From positions 3,004,501 to 3,068,500 of the forward strand of contig NZ_CP067102.1 of the NCBI RefSeq assembly GCF_016616885.1: 64,000 nucleotides of DNA, given 5' to 3'. The stretch is from Bradyrhizobium diazoefficiens. Lineage in GTDB: Bacteria; Pseudomonadota; Alphaproteobacteria; Rhizobiales; Xanthobacteraceae. The notes under the pieces were generated by a model, which did no database searches, had not been told where the DNA came from, and worked only from the letters and a program-made list of their open reading frames with translations. How positions within the stretch are numbered: position 1 is the first letter of the stretch; each line of letters begins with the position of its first letter. Of this stretch, positions 15,981-25,463 are shown piece after piece. Position numbers and translations under genes: made by a program.

Positions 15981-17192
15981 ATGCCGAACTATCGCTATCG
16001 CGCGCTTAGTGCCAACGGCGAACTGGTCTCCGGGGCCATCGCCGCGCCGGCGCCGGGCGACGTGGCGCAGCGGATCGAGCGGCTCGGCCTGGTGCTGGTC
16101 GACAACGTCACGCAAGAAGAGGGCGGCGTAGCGGGCAGCGTGTTCAGCCTCTTCAGCCGGCCGAAGCCGGAAGATGTCACCGTCCTCACCCGCGATCTCG
16201 CGCTGCTTCTGCGCGCCGGCGCCCGCATCAATGACGCACTGGAGCTGCTTGCGGCCGATCCCGATTTAGGCCGGCTGCGTCCGGTCGTTGCCGACATCCG
16301 GTCGCGCGTCGTCTCGGGCGAGAGCTTTGCCGAAGCGCTGGCGCGGCACGAGGGGCTGTTTCCGCCGATGTATATCGCGCTTGTGCGGGTCGGTGAGGCC
16401 TCAGGATCGCTCGACCAGGTGCTGGAGGTGCTGGCCGGCGAACGTGCGCGCAGCGAGGCCTTGCGGCGCCGGCTGTCGGATGCGATCCGCTACCCCCTGT
16501 TCGTGCTGGGTGCGGCCGGCTGCGTGCTGCTGTTCTTCCTGACATTCGTGCTGCCGCAGTTCGCCAGCGTGTTGCAGGATTTCGGCGCCAAGGTCGATCC
16601 GATCGTCGGCGTCTTCCTCAATATCTCGACGTTCTTGCGCGGCAATTCCGACGCGGTGTTGGCCGGGCTTACGACCGCCGTCGCAGCGACGTGGCTCGTG
16701 CTGCGGCAGGAGCGTGTCCGCCGCGGACTAACCAATGCGATCGTGCGGCTGCCGGCGATCCGCAACGTGATGGGTGCGTACCGTACGGCGCTGTTCTGCC
16801 GCAATCTCGGCCTGCTGCTCGGTAGCGGTGTCAATCTCACCGTCACGCTGCGCATCCTGGTCGACATGATGGCGACGACAGGATCGTCCACGGTCTGGAG
16901 CGATGCCGCCGACCGCGTCCGCCATGGCTCCAAGCTGTCCGATGCGCTCGCCGAGACCGAGGCGTTGCCGCCGATGGCGGTGCGGATGCTGAGATTGGGC
17001 GACGAGACCGGTCAGCTGCCGATGCTGTCCGGCCGGGTCGCCGAATTCTACGAGACCAAGCTGCAACGCACGCTCGACCGCGCGGTCGGCATTGCCGGAC
17101 CTGCGGCGATCATCGCAATCTCGCTCGTCGTCGGTGGCCTGATCACATCGGTGATGACGGCGCTGATGTCGGTGAGCCAGATTGTCGGTTAG
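15981..17192 (+). CDS. gspF: Type II secretion inner-membrane platform protein GspF
   Basis: A 403-residue polytopic protein with two T2SSF domains and about three membrane spans (near residues 170-195, 225-240 and 375-398). The opening MPNYRYRALSANGELVSG and the repeated FAEALARHEGLFPPMYIALVRVGEASGSL and LSDALAETEALPPMAVRMLRLGDETGQL segments are diagnostic. It starts 5 bp after gspE. It anchors the GspE ATPase and guides pseudopilin assembly. Confidence 0.93.
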   Translation: MPNYRYRALSANGELVSGAIAAPAPGDVAQRIERLGLVLVDNVTQEEGGVAGSVFSLFSRPKPEDVTVLTRDLALLLRAGARINDALELLAADPDLGRLRPVVADIRSRVVSGESFAEALARHEGLFPPMYIALVRVGEASGSLDQVLEVLAGERARSEALRRRLSDAIRYPLFVLGAAGCVLLFFLTFVLPQFASVLQDFGAKVDPIVGVFLNISTFLRGNSDAVLAGLTTAVAATWLVLRQERVRRGLTNAIVRLPAIRNVMGAYRTALFCRNLGLLLGSGVNLTVTLRILVDMMATTGSSTVWSDAADRVRHGSKLSDALAETEALPPMAVRMLRLGDETGQLPMLSGRVAEFYETKLQRTLDRAVGIAGPAAIIAISLVVGGLITSVMTALMSVSQIVG

Positions 17193-17219
17193 GTGAAGGG
17201 TAACGGGAGGGGCGTGAAA

Positions 17220-17675
17220 GTGACCAGACATCGATCGTCAAGGCGGCGCCTGCGGCGCGACTCCGGAGGAGAGGCCGGCTTCACCCTGGTCGAGATGCTC
17301 GTCGTCATCACCATCATCGGCATGATCATGGCGCTGGTCGGCCCGCGGGTGCTGAACTATCTCAGCGAGTCGAAGGCCAAGGCGGCGAAGATCCAGATCG
17401 AGAGTTTCTCCAGCGCGCTCGATCTCTACTATCTCGATCTCGGCCGCTATCCGACGTCGAATGAGGGCCTCACCGGGCTGACGCGCAGCAACAACCAGGC
17501 CGGCTGGAACGGGCCCTATCTGCGCGGCGGGGTCGTGCCCAATGATCCCTGGGGCCACGTCTATGTCTATCGCTCGCCGGGCGCGAGCGCGCCCTACGAT
17601 ATCATCTCGCTTGGCTCGGACGGTCAGGAAGGCGGCAGTGGAACGGCGGCCGACATTGTCAGCGGCGCGCGCTGA
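17220..17675 (+). CDS. gspG: Type II secretion major pseudopilin GspG
   Basis: A 151-residue major pseudopilin. The prepilin cleavage site lies after Gly20 (EAG before FTLVEM), with Glu at mature position 5. The C-terminus carries the calcium-loop signature ISLGSDGQEGG..TAADI. Three in-frame GTGs (17193, 17214, 17220) are possible starts; I prefer 17220 because GGGAGG at 17205-17210 is then well spaced. The basic leader is long but acceptable. The 3' end overlaps gspH by 38 bp. Confidence 0.9.
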   Translation: MTRHRSSRRRLRRDSGGEAGFTLVEMLVVITIIGMIMALVGPRVLNYLSESKAKAAKIQIESFSSALDLYYLDLGRYPTSNEGLTGLTRSNNQAGWNGPYLRGGVVPNDPWGHVYVYRSPGASAPYDIISLGSDGQEGGSGTAADIVSGAR

Positions 17676-18132
17676 GGCAATCCGCGATGCGCGCGGTTTT
17701 GCGCTGATCGAGATCCTGTGCGTGCTCGCGATCATCGGCCTGCTCGCGGCGATCATTCTGCCGGCAATCCCGCGCTCGACGACGCGGGCGAAGCTTGAGA
17801 GTTACGCGGTCGAAACCGCGGCGCTGCTGAAATCCGATCGCAACTCGGCACTGCGCCGCCAGGTCTGGGTCGCAACCCAGGTCGACGCGGAGGCGCGCGC
17901 GATCCGCTCCGGCGTGACCGGACAGACCATCCGCCTGCCGCGCGACGTGGTCGTGCAGGCGACGCTGGCCGCGCGCTGCGCCGATCGCGCCACGGGGCGG
18001 TCGATCGATTTTTTTCCGTCGGGCATGTCGTGCGGCGGGACGATCGCGCTGGCGCGGCCTGGCATGGGTTACGAGGTGCGCGTCAACTGGCTGACCGGAG
18101 GTGTCGAGATTGTCCCGCAGAAGCTGCTCTGA
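17638..18132 (+). CDS. gspH: Type II secretion minor pseudopilin GspH
   Basis: A 164-residue minor pseudopilin with a prepilin motif at residues 20-25 (RG before FALIEI, Glu at mature position 5), then a long hydrophobic helix. Late beta-strand segments such as IDFFPSGMSCGGTI resemble the C-terminal GspH domain. GTG 17638 is preceded by AGGAAGG at 17626-17632, inside the end of gspG. The overlap suggests translational coupling. Confidence 0.85.
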   Translation: MERRPTLSAARAEAIRDARGFALIEILCVLAIIGLLAAIILPAIPRSTTRAKLESYAVETAALLKSDRNSALRRQVWVATQVDAEARAIRSGVTGQTIRLPRDVVVQATLAARCADRATGRSIDFFPSGMSCGGTIALARPGMGYEVRVNWLTGGVEIVPQKLL

Positions 18133-18508
18133 CGGCGCCGCCGGATTCACGCTGATCGAGGCGCTGGTCGCGCTTGCGATCATCGCCATCGTGCTCGGAA
18201 CCATCGGCTCCGTCATCGCCGTCACGACCAAGGGCACGCGCTCGATCGACCAGCATCTGGCGCTGGCCGGCACGGCCGAGACCTTGCTTGCGGATTTGCC
18301 GGCGCGCGGCCTGCTGAAGCCCGGCCGGCAGAGCGGGCAGCTCGCCGGCAGCCGCTGGCGCGTCGATATTGCGCCGATGAACGTTGCCGGCGGCAATCCC
18401 GCCACCGATCGCTTCGTGCCACTGGCGGTCAACCTGCGCCTCCAGCGCGCCGACGGCAGCGCGATCCAGGTCACGACGGTGAAGCTGGTGCCGAGGCCAA
18501 CGCAATGA
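18101..18508 (+). CDS. gspI: Type II secretion minor pseudopilin GspI
   Basis: About 135 residues, with the prepilin motif AAG before FTLIEALVALAII. It overlaps the end of gspH. GTG 18101 is the longest likely start but abuts the GGAGG at 18097-18101; TTG 18110 is in frame and better spaced. It would form part of the pseudopilus tip with GspH, J and K. Confidence 0.83.
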   Translation: MSRLSRRSCSDGAAGFTLIEALVALAIIAIVLGTIGSVIAVTTKGTRSIDQHLALAGTAETLLADLPARGLLKPGRQSGQLAGSRWRVDIAPMNVAGGNPATDRFVPLAVNLRLQRADGSAIQVTTVKLVPRPTQ

Positions 18509-19209
18509 AGCGCCTGCACCGCGCGTTGGCGTCCGAAGCGGGTTTCACGCTGCTCGAAGTGCTACTGGCAACGCTGCTGATGACGGTGATCCTGGCCGCG
18601 CTCGCGACCGTGACGGCGCAGTGGCTGCCGAACTGGAATCGCGGCATTGCGCGGGTGCAGCGCGCCGAGCGCCTCGCCACCGGGCTCGACCGCATCGTGG
18701 CCGATCTCTCCGTCGCCGAGCAGATGACCGTGAACGGCGATGCCAGAGTGCCGCTGTTCGACGGCGCCGAATTGTCGGTGACCTTCCTGCGCACCGCGCT
18801 CGGCCCGAGCGCGCGCCCGGGCCTGGAATTCATCCGCCTGATCGAGAAGGCCGACGTGCAGGGGCTGGCGCTGGTGCGCGAGCGCGCGCCGTTCCAGCCG
18901 ATGCCGACCGACGGACAGATCCGTTTCGTCGACCAGGTGGTGCTGATCCGCGCGCCGTTCCGCGTCAGCTTCGCCTATGCCGGGCCCGACAGGCAGTGGC
19001 AGCCGATCTGGCACGGTCAGTCGCAACTGCCGGATCGCATCCGCATCACGGTGCGCGATAGCGCCACTGGTCAGGTGCTGGCGGTTTCGGCCGCGGTGTT
19101 GCCGCACATCACAGCGCCGGCCGAATGCGCGCGTGCCAAGAATCCGACGACCTGTGTGGCGGGCACTGGGCCGCAACAGGCGGAGAAAAAAGAGGAGCAG
19201 CAGCTGTGA
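18505..19209 (+). CDS. gspJ: Type II secretion minor pseudopilin GspJ
   Basis: A 234-residue minor pseudopilin. ATG 18505 overlaps the gspI stop by ATGA. The cleavage site is after Gly13 (SEAG before FTLLEVLLATLLM). The length fits GspJ, which is larger than GspH and GspI. The C-terminus is polar, with a lysine/glutamate-rich end (EKKEEQQL). Confidence 0.85.
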   Translation: MKRLHRALASEAGFTLLEVLLATLLMTVILAALATVTAQWLPNWNRGIARVQRAERLATGLDRIVADLSVAEQMTVNGDARVPLFDGAELSVTFLRTALGPSARPGLEFIRLIEKADVQGLALVRERAPFQPMPTDGQIRFVDQVVLIRAPFRVSFAYAGPDRQWQPIWHGQSQLPDRIRITVRDSATGQVLAVSAAVLPHITAPAECARAKNPTTCVAGTGPQQAEKKEEQQL

Positions 19210-20120
19210 GCGGCGCGGCGCATGATCGGGGAGAGCTTCGCGATGACCACGGCTTCATCGTCATCGTGGTGCTCTGGATGCTGGCTGCGCTCGCTACGCT
19301 CGCGCTGATCTATCTGACCTATGTCACCAACACCGCGGTCACGGTCGCCGTCAACACCGACCGCTTGCAAGCCGATGCCTTGATGAACGCGGGCCTCGAG
19401 CTCGCGGCCTATCGGCTGACCGCGCAAAGCGAGGCGACCCGCCCGACCAGCGGCACCTTCAACGCCCGCGTCGGGGCGGGCCGGGTGGCCGTGACGTTCC
19501 GCTCGGAGGCCGCGCGCATCGATCTCAACATGGCGTCAAAAGCCGTCCTCGCAGGCCTGATGACAGGGCTCGGCGTCTCCGCGTCGGATGCGCCCGACTA
19601 CGCCGATAGGATCCTGGCGTGGCGGTCGTCGACGGAGCCAGGCCAGGACAATCCGGAAGATTCCTACTACCGCACGCTCGGCGCGCCCTACCTGCCGCGC
19701 CACGCGCCGTTTCCGCACAGCGACGAGCTGTGGCTGGTGCGCGGCATCCCGCCGGCGGTGATCGAGCGCGTGCTGCCCTTCGTCACCGTGTTCAGCAACA
19801 TGCGCACCGTGAATGTGCTGGATGCCGCGCCGCAGGTGGTGGCGGCGTTGCCGAATATGACACCGGAGACCCTGCAACGCCTGCTGCGCGACCGTGCCGA
19901 TCCCAACGTGGACCCGCAGTCCCTGATTGGGCTCGCCGGCAGTGCCAGCGCGACGATCGAGGGATCGAAGGCCTACCGTGTGACGGTTGCCGCCGAGGCG
20001 CCGTCGCACCGGCAGAGCTCGGCCGAGATCGTCATCCTGCTTCTTGAAAGCGGCGATGAGCCTTATCGTGTATTGTCGTGGCACAACGCCTTCGACGGCT
20101 CTGCCGGAAAGCCTCTGTGA
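19206..20120 (+). CDS. gspK: Type II secretion minor pseudopilin GspK
   Basis: A 304-residue protein. GTG 19206 overlaps the gspJ stop by GTGA. The prepilin-like motif DDHG before FIVIVVLWMLAALATL lacks Glu at mature position 5, as is usual for GspK, the pseudopilus tip. The large helical insert (LAGLMTGLGV..YADRILAWRS..) and LWLVRGIPPAVIERVLPFVTV match the GspK family. Confidence 0.88.
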   Translation: MSGAAHDRGELRDDHGFIVIVVLWMLAALATLALIYLTYVTNTAVTVAVNTDRLQADALMNAGLELAAYRLTAQSEATRPTSGTFNARVGAGRVAVTFRSEAARIDLNMASKAVLAGLMTGLGVSASDAPDYADRILAWRSSTEPGQDNPEDSYYRTLGAPYLPRHAPFPHSDELWLVRGIPPAVIERVLPFVTVFSNMRTVNVLDAAPQVVAALPNMTPETLQRLLRDRADPNVDPQSLIGLAGSASATIEGSKAYRVTVAAEAPSHRQSSAEIVILLLESGDEPYRVLSWHNAFDGSAGKPL

Positions 20121-20121
20121 G

Positions 20122-21159
20122 ATGAGTTCGCTCAATTCCCTGCGCGCGATCTTCGATGCCTGGACCGGCACGGTGGCCGGTGCTGCGGTGGCCGGACTGG
20201 AGCGCATGGTCTCGCCGCGCCTGGTGCGGCTGGTCGAAGGCGAGACCGGCGCGTTCGCGCTGGAGGTTGCGAAGCCGGAGAACGCGCCGAGGGAGATCGC
20301 GTTCGAGGACGGCAAGTTCACCGGCGCCAATCTCGCGCCAATCGTCCGCGGCTGCCGCGTCGAGATCGTGCTGCGGCCGGCGCGCTTCCTGTTCCGTCCG
20401 CTGGAGCTACCGGCGCGTGCGGCCGATTTCCTTGACGGCATCGTCCGGGCGCAGATCGATCGGCTGACGCCGTGGAGCGCGGGCGATGCCGTGTTCGGTT
20501 GCAGCGCGCCGGTCGCGCAGGGCAGCGAGAGCATCACCACGATGATCGCGGCCGCACCGCGCCGGCTGGCGATGGGCTATGTCGAGGCAGTGTCCGGTTT
20601 TCATCCGTCCGCGATCGCGGTTCTGACCGAGCCGGCCGAGGGCGGGCGCGTCAAGGTGTTCGAGCAGAAGTCGCGCGGCGCGATCGACCCGGTGCGGTTG
20701 AGCCGGACGCTGCAGGCGGTGCTGGCGGTTGCCGCGATCGCCGCCGTATTCGGTTCTATCGTCGCGGGCTATCTGGCCGACAGTTTGAGCGCGCAGGAGA
20801 GCGAGCTCGAGCAACAGATCACCCAGCGCCGTGCCGCGATCCGCGGTGCCGACGGTGGCGAGCGATCGCCGCTGGCGCTGCTGGAGCGGCGCAAATACGA
20901 CACGCCGGCGAGCGTGATCGTGCTGGAATCGCTGAGCCGTCTGCTGCCCGACCACACCTATGTCACCGAGATGCATCTGGCCGGCAACAAGCTCCAGATA
21001 GCAGGCATCACCCGCGATGCGCCCTCGCTGATCCCGCTGATCGAGCAGTCCCAGCACTTCATCCGCGCGACCTTCTACGCCCCGACCACGCGCAGCTCGA
21101 CCGATCCCGGCGAGCGCTTTCACATCGAGGCGCAGATCGAACCGAGGAACGCGCCATGA
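20122..21159 (+). CDS. gspL: Type II secretion protein GspL (PilN-like C-terminus)
   Basis: A 345-residue bitopic protein. A cytoplasmic part of about 195 residues is followed by one membrane span at about residues 197-219, a coiled coil (AQESELEQQITQRRAAI) and a periplasmic ferredoxin-like PilN-type domain (LLPDHTYVTEMHLAGNKLQIAG). ATG 20122 lies 1 bp after the gspK stop. It should link GspE to the pseudopilus through GspM. The N-terminal actin-like fold is divergent by eye. Confidence 0.82.
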   Translation: MSSLNSLRAIFDAWTGTVAGAAVAGLERMVSPRLVRLVEGETGAFALEVAKPENAPREIAFEDGKFTGANLAPIVRGCRVEIVLRPARFLFRPLELPARAADFLDGIVRAQIDRLTPWSAGDAVFGCSAPVAQGSESITTMIAAAPRRLAMGYVEAVSGFHPSAIAVLTEPAEGGRVKVFEQKSRGAIDPVRLSRTLQAVLAVAAIAAVFGSIVAGYLADSLSAQESELEQQITQRRAAIRGADGGERSPLALLERRKYDTPASVIVLESLSRLLPDHTYVTEMHLAGNKLQIAGITRDAPSLIPLIEQSQHFIRATFYAPTTRSSTDPGERFHIEAQIEPRNAP

Positions 21160-21749
21160 AAAGCGGCATGAGCAGCGGCGGGATGGCAAGCGGAAACGTG
21201 GTCGCGCGGTGGCTGAGCGGCTCGCCGCTGATCGCGGTCACGCTCTACCTCGCGGTGACGGCCGCCCTGTTGCTGATGGCGGGCCTGTCGATCGCCGACG
21301 TCATCGCCCACCGCCAGGCGCTGGCGCAGACCTCCGACCTGCTCGACCAGCTGCGCGGCCGCAAGGGCGCCGCCAAGAATGCCGCGGCCATCTCGGCTGA
21401 GCATCCCGGCACGCCGTTCCTGGAAGGGCCGACGGTGACGGTCGCGGGCGCCAACTTGCTGCAGCGGGTTGCGGCCGCGGTCGGCAATGTCGGCGGCTCG
21501 GTGCAGTCCTCGCAGGTCGACGTCTCCGGCGCGCAAATGAAGGACGGCTTCGTCGGCCTCGTCGTCAGCTGCGAGCTGGAGCAGCCCGCGTTGCAGAAGG
21601 TGCTCTACGATCTCGAGGCCGGCATGCCGTTCCTGTTCGTCGACCAGCTTGACGTCCAGGTGCCGCAGGCCACGGCGCTGAACGAAGCCAGTACCGGCCG
21701 CGTCAGGGTGATTTTGGGCGTCTCCGGCCAATGGCAGGCGGGGAAGTAG
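21156..21749 (+). CDS. gspM: Type II secretion protein GspM
   Basis: A 197-residue protein with one membrane span at about residues 25-47, a short coiled segment and a periplasmic ferredoxin-like domain. Start ATG 21156 overlaps the gspL stop by ATGA. Its place after gspL and its single-span layout support GspM; sequence conservation in this family is weak. Confidence 0.8.
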   Translation: MKSGMSSGGMASGNVVARWLSGSPLIAVTLYLAVTAALLLMAGLSIADVIAHRQALAQTSDLLDQLRGRKGAAKNAAAISAEHPGTPFLEGPTVTVAGANLLQRVAAAVGNVGGSVQSSQVDVSGAQMKDGFVGLVVSCELEQPALQKVLYDLEAGMPFLFVDQLDVQVPQATALNEASTGRVRVILGVSGQWQAGK

Positions 21750-21857
21750 GGCGGATCGACCGTGGTTCGGAGTGGGGTTGAAGGCAAGGCGTATCGGATT
21801 TAGTTTGCTGCGAGAGGCTTGCCGCGCGCTGGCGCGGTCGGCCGCAAGGAAATCCCG

Positions 21858-22556
21858 ATGTCCGTCTGGCTGAGATCGACAGGATTGGCTGTGCTGTGCG
21901 TGGTGCTCGGCATCGCCGCGACTATGGCTGCGACGTCGTCACGCGTGGACATCCTGTCTGACGATGGCGCTGGCAGCCCAGCCGAAAGCGTCGATGTCGG
22001 CGCGGTGAGGCCGATTGCCCGGCCGGCGCCGGCTACGAGCAAGCCTGCGCCGCGCGGCAATCCGCTCTGGTCGGTGCCGCTGTCGGCGCTGACCGGGACC
22101 CAGGAGCGCCCGATTTTCTCGGCGACGCGGCGGCCGCCACCGCGCGCGGTTGCGGCTGCCCCGATCGAAGAGGCCCACGCGCCGCCGCCGAAGCCCGTCG
22201 ACGCGCCGCCGCCGCTGATGCTGGTCGGGGCCGTGGTGGGCGAGGGCGATGCCATCGCGATCCTGGTCAACCGCACCGACCAGAAAGTCGTCCGTCTGCG
22301 GCAAGGTGAATCGCTGGGCGGCTGGTCGCTCATCTCGGTCCAGCCGCGCGAGGTGACGTTCAAGCAGGGCGATCGCAGCGAGGTGCTGGCGCTGCAACGG
22401 CCCGACGGAACGTCCGCACCGGCAGGCACGCCGGCAACGGCGGCGGCGCCCGCCGACTCCGGCGGCAAGCTGACCATGCCGACCACGGCCAACACGTCGT
22501 TTGCGCCTTTCGTGCCGCGGTCGACGCCGAAGAACGGCGAGGCGGACGGGCTCTGA
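21858..22556 (+). CDS. gspN: Type II secretion GspN/GspC-like protein
   Basis: A 232-residue protein with an N-terminal membrane span (about residues 6-25), a long Pro/Ala-rich linker, and a compact homology-region-like domain at about 118-185 (LMLVGAVVGEGDAIAILVN..VVRLRQGESLGGWSLISVQPREVTF) as in GspC and short GspN proteins. ATG 21858 is preceded by AAGGA. No other gspC candidate is seen in the locus, so this protein probably takes the clamp role between secretin and platform. The C-terminal 45 residues look disordered. Confidence 0.75.
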   Translation: MSVWLRSTGLAVLCVVLGIAATMAATSSRVDILSDDGAGSPAESVDVGAVRPIARPAPATSKPAPRGNPLWSVPLSALTGTQERPIFSATRRPPPRAVAAAPIEEAHAPPPKPVDAPPPLMLVGAVVGEGDAIAILVNRTDQKVVRLRQGESLGGWSLISVQPREVTFKQGDRSEVLALQRPDGTSAPAGTPATAAAPADSGGKLTMPTTANTSFAPFVPRSTPKNGEADGL

Positions 22557-22664
22557 GCGCCGCACCAGCTGGCGCGATGTGGACGCATTCGGACGCCATT
22601 GCCTAAGCCGTTCAACCGCCTTAAGACGCGGCTTCAACGCCTCAATTGCCGGGAAGGATGCGGC

Positions 22665-24245
22665 TTGACCGACACGCAGACTGACGCGCCCGGCAAGGCT
22701 GATAGTCCGAGCGGCTCCGGCGGCGCCGGGCGGGCCCACCGGCTCGTTCGCGGCTGGTCGGCCAATCTGGTCCAGATGGTGTTGGGCCTGACCCAGCAAT
22801 TGCTGCTGATCCCCGCATTCCTGCACGTCTGGAGCGGCGACCTGCTCGCGGGGTGGCTTGCGATCTATGCCGCCGGAAACCTTGTCATCGTAGCGGATGC
22901 CGGATTGCAGTTTCGCGCCATCAATCGGTTTCTCGCCTTCAAGTCCTGCGCCGATTGCGACGGGCGCACGGCGAGCGTCTACCTCGGGATGCTGCGGATC
23001 TATCTCGCGCTCGTCGCCGGGCTCGGCGTCCTGCTCTGCGCGGCCCTGTATCTCGCACCGCCGTCGGCCGTGCTCGGTTTTCACGCGATGCCGACATTCG
23101 ACGCCGCGATGCTGATGATGACGCTGGGAACGCTCCTGAGTTTGCCCGCCAATCTCTGCTCCGGCCTCTATCGCGTCCGGGGCCTGTATGGCCGGGCCGT
23201 GTGGCTGCAAAACGCCGCGCTGCTGCTCGGCCAGATCGCGCAGCTTGCAGCGCTCACCACGTTTGGAAGCCTGCTCGCGGTGGCGATCGCCTTCGTGTCG
23301 ACGCAGCTCCTCTACACGATCTTCATTGTCGGCTTCGACGCGCCGCACCGTTTTCCGTTCCTGCGCCGTGCCGCACGGACGCCACCCGTCTCGCCATCCT
23401 GGCGCTGGAGCATCGGCCAGTTCGGCCGCGCGCTGCCCTTCGCGATCGCGAACATCACCGAGCTTGCGCTCGTCAACGTTCCGGTTCTGCTCGTCTCGGC
23501 GCTTGTCACCGATCGCGTCGCGGTGGTGCAGTGGGGGCTGACGCGCGCGATCGCGAGCCTGGTGCGCGGGCTATGTCTCCAAACCGCCTTGCCGCTCGGT
23601 GCCGAGCTCGGGCACGATCATGCCATCGGAGACAAAGAGCGGCTCCGCCGTCTTTACGCTCATGGATCGGTGTTCGTCACCGGGCTTGCGTGCCTGGTCG
23701 TCGCGGGCTTTCTGCCGTTCTGGCCCGATTTCTTCGCACTGTGGACCCATGGCAGCATACCCTACGACGGGCTGCTTGCAGTGACGCTGCTGCTCGGCTC
23801 GGCCGCAGGCGCGCCCTCGCTGATGGCGTTGGTCTTTGCCAATCACAGCAATCGCGGCGCGCTTCTGATCCGGACCAAGGGGCTCCAGTTCGTCGTATTC
23901 TTGCTGCTGGCCTTCGTCCTGATACCGAGGCTCGGACCGCTCGGCGCGGCACTTGCCGTAGTCGCGAGCGACGTTCTCATTCAGTTCGGACTGCTGACGC
24001 TGGTGATCATATGGCAGACCCTGCGCCACCCGCTCAGGCACGCCGCATTCCTGATGCTCACGGCCGCGGGGATCGTGGCGCCAGGCTGGCTGATCGGGCT
24101 CGCAATCACCGCACTCCTGCCGGGGAGCGGGCTCGTGCATTTCGTCCTGGAGTGCGCGATCTGGATGGCGGTGGTCGGCGGGCTCGCAAGCCCGCTGTTG
24201 AACACGGCGCTGCGCGAGCGGCTGCGGGCGCTGGTTCCTGCGTAG
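22665..24245 (+). CDS. Polysaccharide flippase-like membrane protein (Wzx/MATE superfamily)
   Basis: A 526-residue polytopic protein with about 12-14 hydrophobic segments, resembling O-antigen/exopolysaccharide flippases that move lipid-linked repeat units across the inner membrane. TTG 22665 is chosen because GGGAAGG at 22651-22657 is well placed; a TTG at 22599 is also in frame. Typical segments include LVQMVLGLTQQLLLIPAFLHVW and GLTRAIASLVRGLCLQTALPLG. It converges, 9 bp away, on the glycosyltransferase of a leftward sugar operon, so it probably exports that glycan. Confidence 0.72.
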   Translation: MTDTQTDAPGKADSPSGSGGAGRAHRLVRGWSANLVQMVLGLTQQLLLIPAFLHVWSGDLLAGWLAIYAAGNLVIVADAGLQFRAINRFLAFKSCADCDGRTASVYLGMLRIYLALVAGLGVLLCAALYLAPPSAVLGFHAMPTFDAAMLMMTLGTLLSLPANLCSGLYRVRGLYGRAVWLQNAALLLGQIAQLAALTTFGSLLAVAIAFVSTQLLYTIFIVGFDAPHRFPFLRRAARTPPVSPSWRWSIGQFGRALPFAIANITELALVNVPVLLVSALVTDRVAVVQWGLTRAIASLVRGLCLQTALPLGAELGHDHAIGDKERLRRLYAHGSVFVTGLACLVVAGFLPFWPDFFALWTHGSIPYDGLLAVTLLLGSAAGAPSLMALVFANHSNRGALLIRTKGLQFVVFLLLAFVLIPRLGPLGAALAVVASDVLIQFGLLTLVIIWQTLRHPLRHAAFLMLTAAGIVAPGWLIGLAITALLPGSGLVHFVLECAIWMAVVGGLASPLLNTALRERLRALVPA

Positions 24246-24254
24246 CCGATGATC

Positions 24255-25463
24255 TCAGCGTGCAGTCAGCGCCAGCCGGTGCTTCAGCCGTTCCAAATGA
24301 CGGCCGAATTCCTGGTGACCGGCCTTGGTCTCCTCGGCAAACTGCGCGAGCCGGAGATGTCCGGCCGCGCTCAGGCGCCCGCGCGTGCCCTCGGCGCGGA
24401 GACTGATGATGGCGTCTGCGAGTGAGCGCGGGTCGTCATAGTCGAACAGGATCGCGGCGTCGCCGGCCTGCGCCTTGAAGGCTTCGGGATAGATCACAGG
24501 CGTGCCGACCGCCCAGGCTTCCAGCGGCGGCAGATTGGTGGGGCCGAAATAGGTCGGCATCACCAGCGCCGATGCGCCGCGGTAGAGCGCGCCGAGCTCG
24601 GCGGATTCGACGAAGCCGATGATGGAGATCTGGTCGGACAATCCGTAGGTGCGGATCGCCAAGTCGATCTTGTCGCGACCGCTGCGGTTGGAGCCGCACA
24701 GCACCAGTCGCTCGGTGACGCCACGTTCGCGCAATAGGGCGAGCGCAGCGAGCAGCGTGATGTGGTTCTTGTGTGGCCAGAACTGCGCCGGATAGAACAG
24801 ATAACCCGGCTCGATCCGGTATTTCGCCAGCACGGCGGCATCGGCGGCGGCATCGGGCGCAGACCTGCTGATATAGGTCGATGGCGAGAACGGGATGCAG
24901 ATCGCGCGGTCCCGTTCCATGGCGTAGCGGCGGCAGAGATCGTCGATCAGCTCGGACGCGTTGACGATCACCGCGACCGCCTTGGTGCTGGCCAGGCGAA
25001 ACAGGATCTCGCGGCGCTCGAATTCGCCGAAGGTGCGCACTTCCGGAAACTCCGGCGCATCGCGATGGCAGCCGTCGAAGATCGTGATGATGAAAGGTAG
25101 CTGATGAAGCAGCAGGTGCCGTTTCGAGGTCGAGGTGAAATGCACGACGTCGACGCCGTCGCGGATCAAAGCGCGCTCGAACGGTGATTTCAGCTTCAGC
25201 GCAATCTGGACGAGATCGAACGGCCCACAATATTTCAGGAACAGGAAAGCATAGTCGAGCGCGCCGAACTTGCGCAGGTGGGCCGCGACGCCGAACTGCT
25301 TCAGGATCTCCAGCGTCTTCGGATAGGGCGAGTAAACCACGATCTCGTTGCCGGACTTGGCCGCCCAGTCGCGCAGCCAGAGCAGGTCATTGAGCGGCTG
25401 CTGGAAGCCGCCGCCGACCTCGAGCGCCTGTTCCAGCATGACGGCGAGCCGCAGCGGCCTCAC
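24255..25463 (-). CDS. Glycosyltransferase family 4-like (GT-B)
   Basis: A 402-residue GT-B enzyme. The C-terminal donor-binding half is clear: FYPAQFWPHKNHITLLAAL, RLVLCGSNRSG, ISIIGFVESAELGALYRGASALVMPTYFGPTNLPPLEAWAVGTPVI, with the final glutamate of the GPTNLPPLE motif expected to contact the nucleotide sugar. GTG 25463 overlaps the stop of the preceding methyltransferase by GTGA. It is last in the leftward operon 27800-24255. Confidence 0.87.
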   Translation of the reverse strand: MRPLRLAVMLEQALEVGGGFQQPLNDLLWLRDWAAKSGNEIVVYSPYPKTLEILKQFGVAAHLRKFGALDYAFLFLKYCGPFDLVQIALKLKSPFERALIRDGVDVVHFTSTSKRHLLLHQLPFIITIFDGCHRDAPEFPEVRTFGEFERREILFRLASTKAVAVIVNASELIDDLCRRYAMERDRAICIPFSPSTYISRSAPDAAADAAVLAKYRIEPGYLFYPAQFWPHKNHITLLAALALLRERGVTERLVLCGSNRSGRDKIDLAIRTYGLSDQISIIGFVESAELGALYRGASALVMPTYFGPTNLPPLEAWAVGTPVIYPEAFKAQAGDAAILFDYDDPRSLADAIISLRAEGTRGRLSAAGHLRLAQFAEETKAGHQEFGRHLERLKHRLALTAR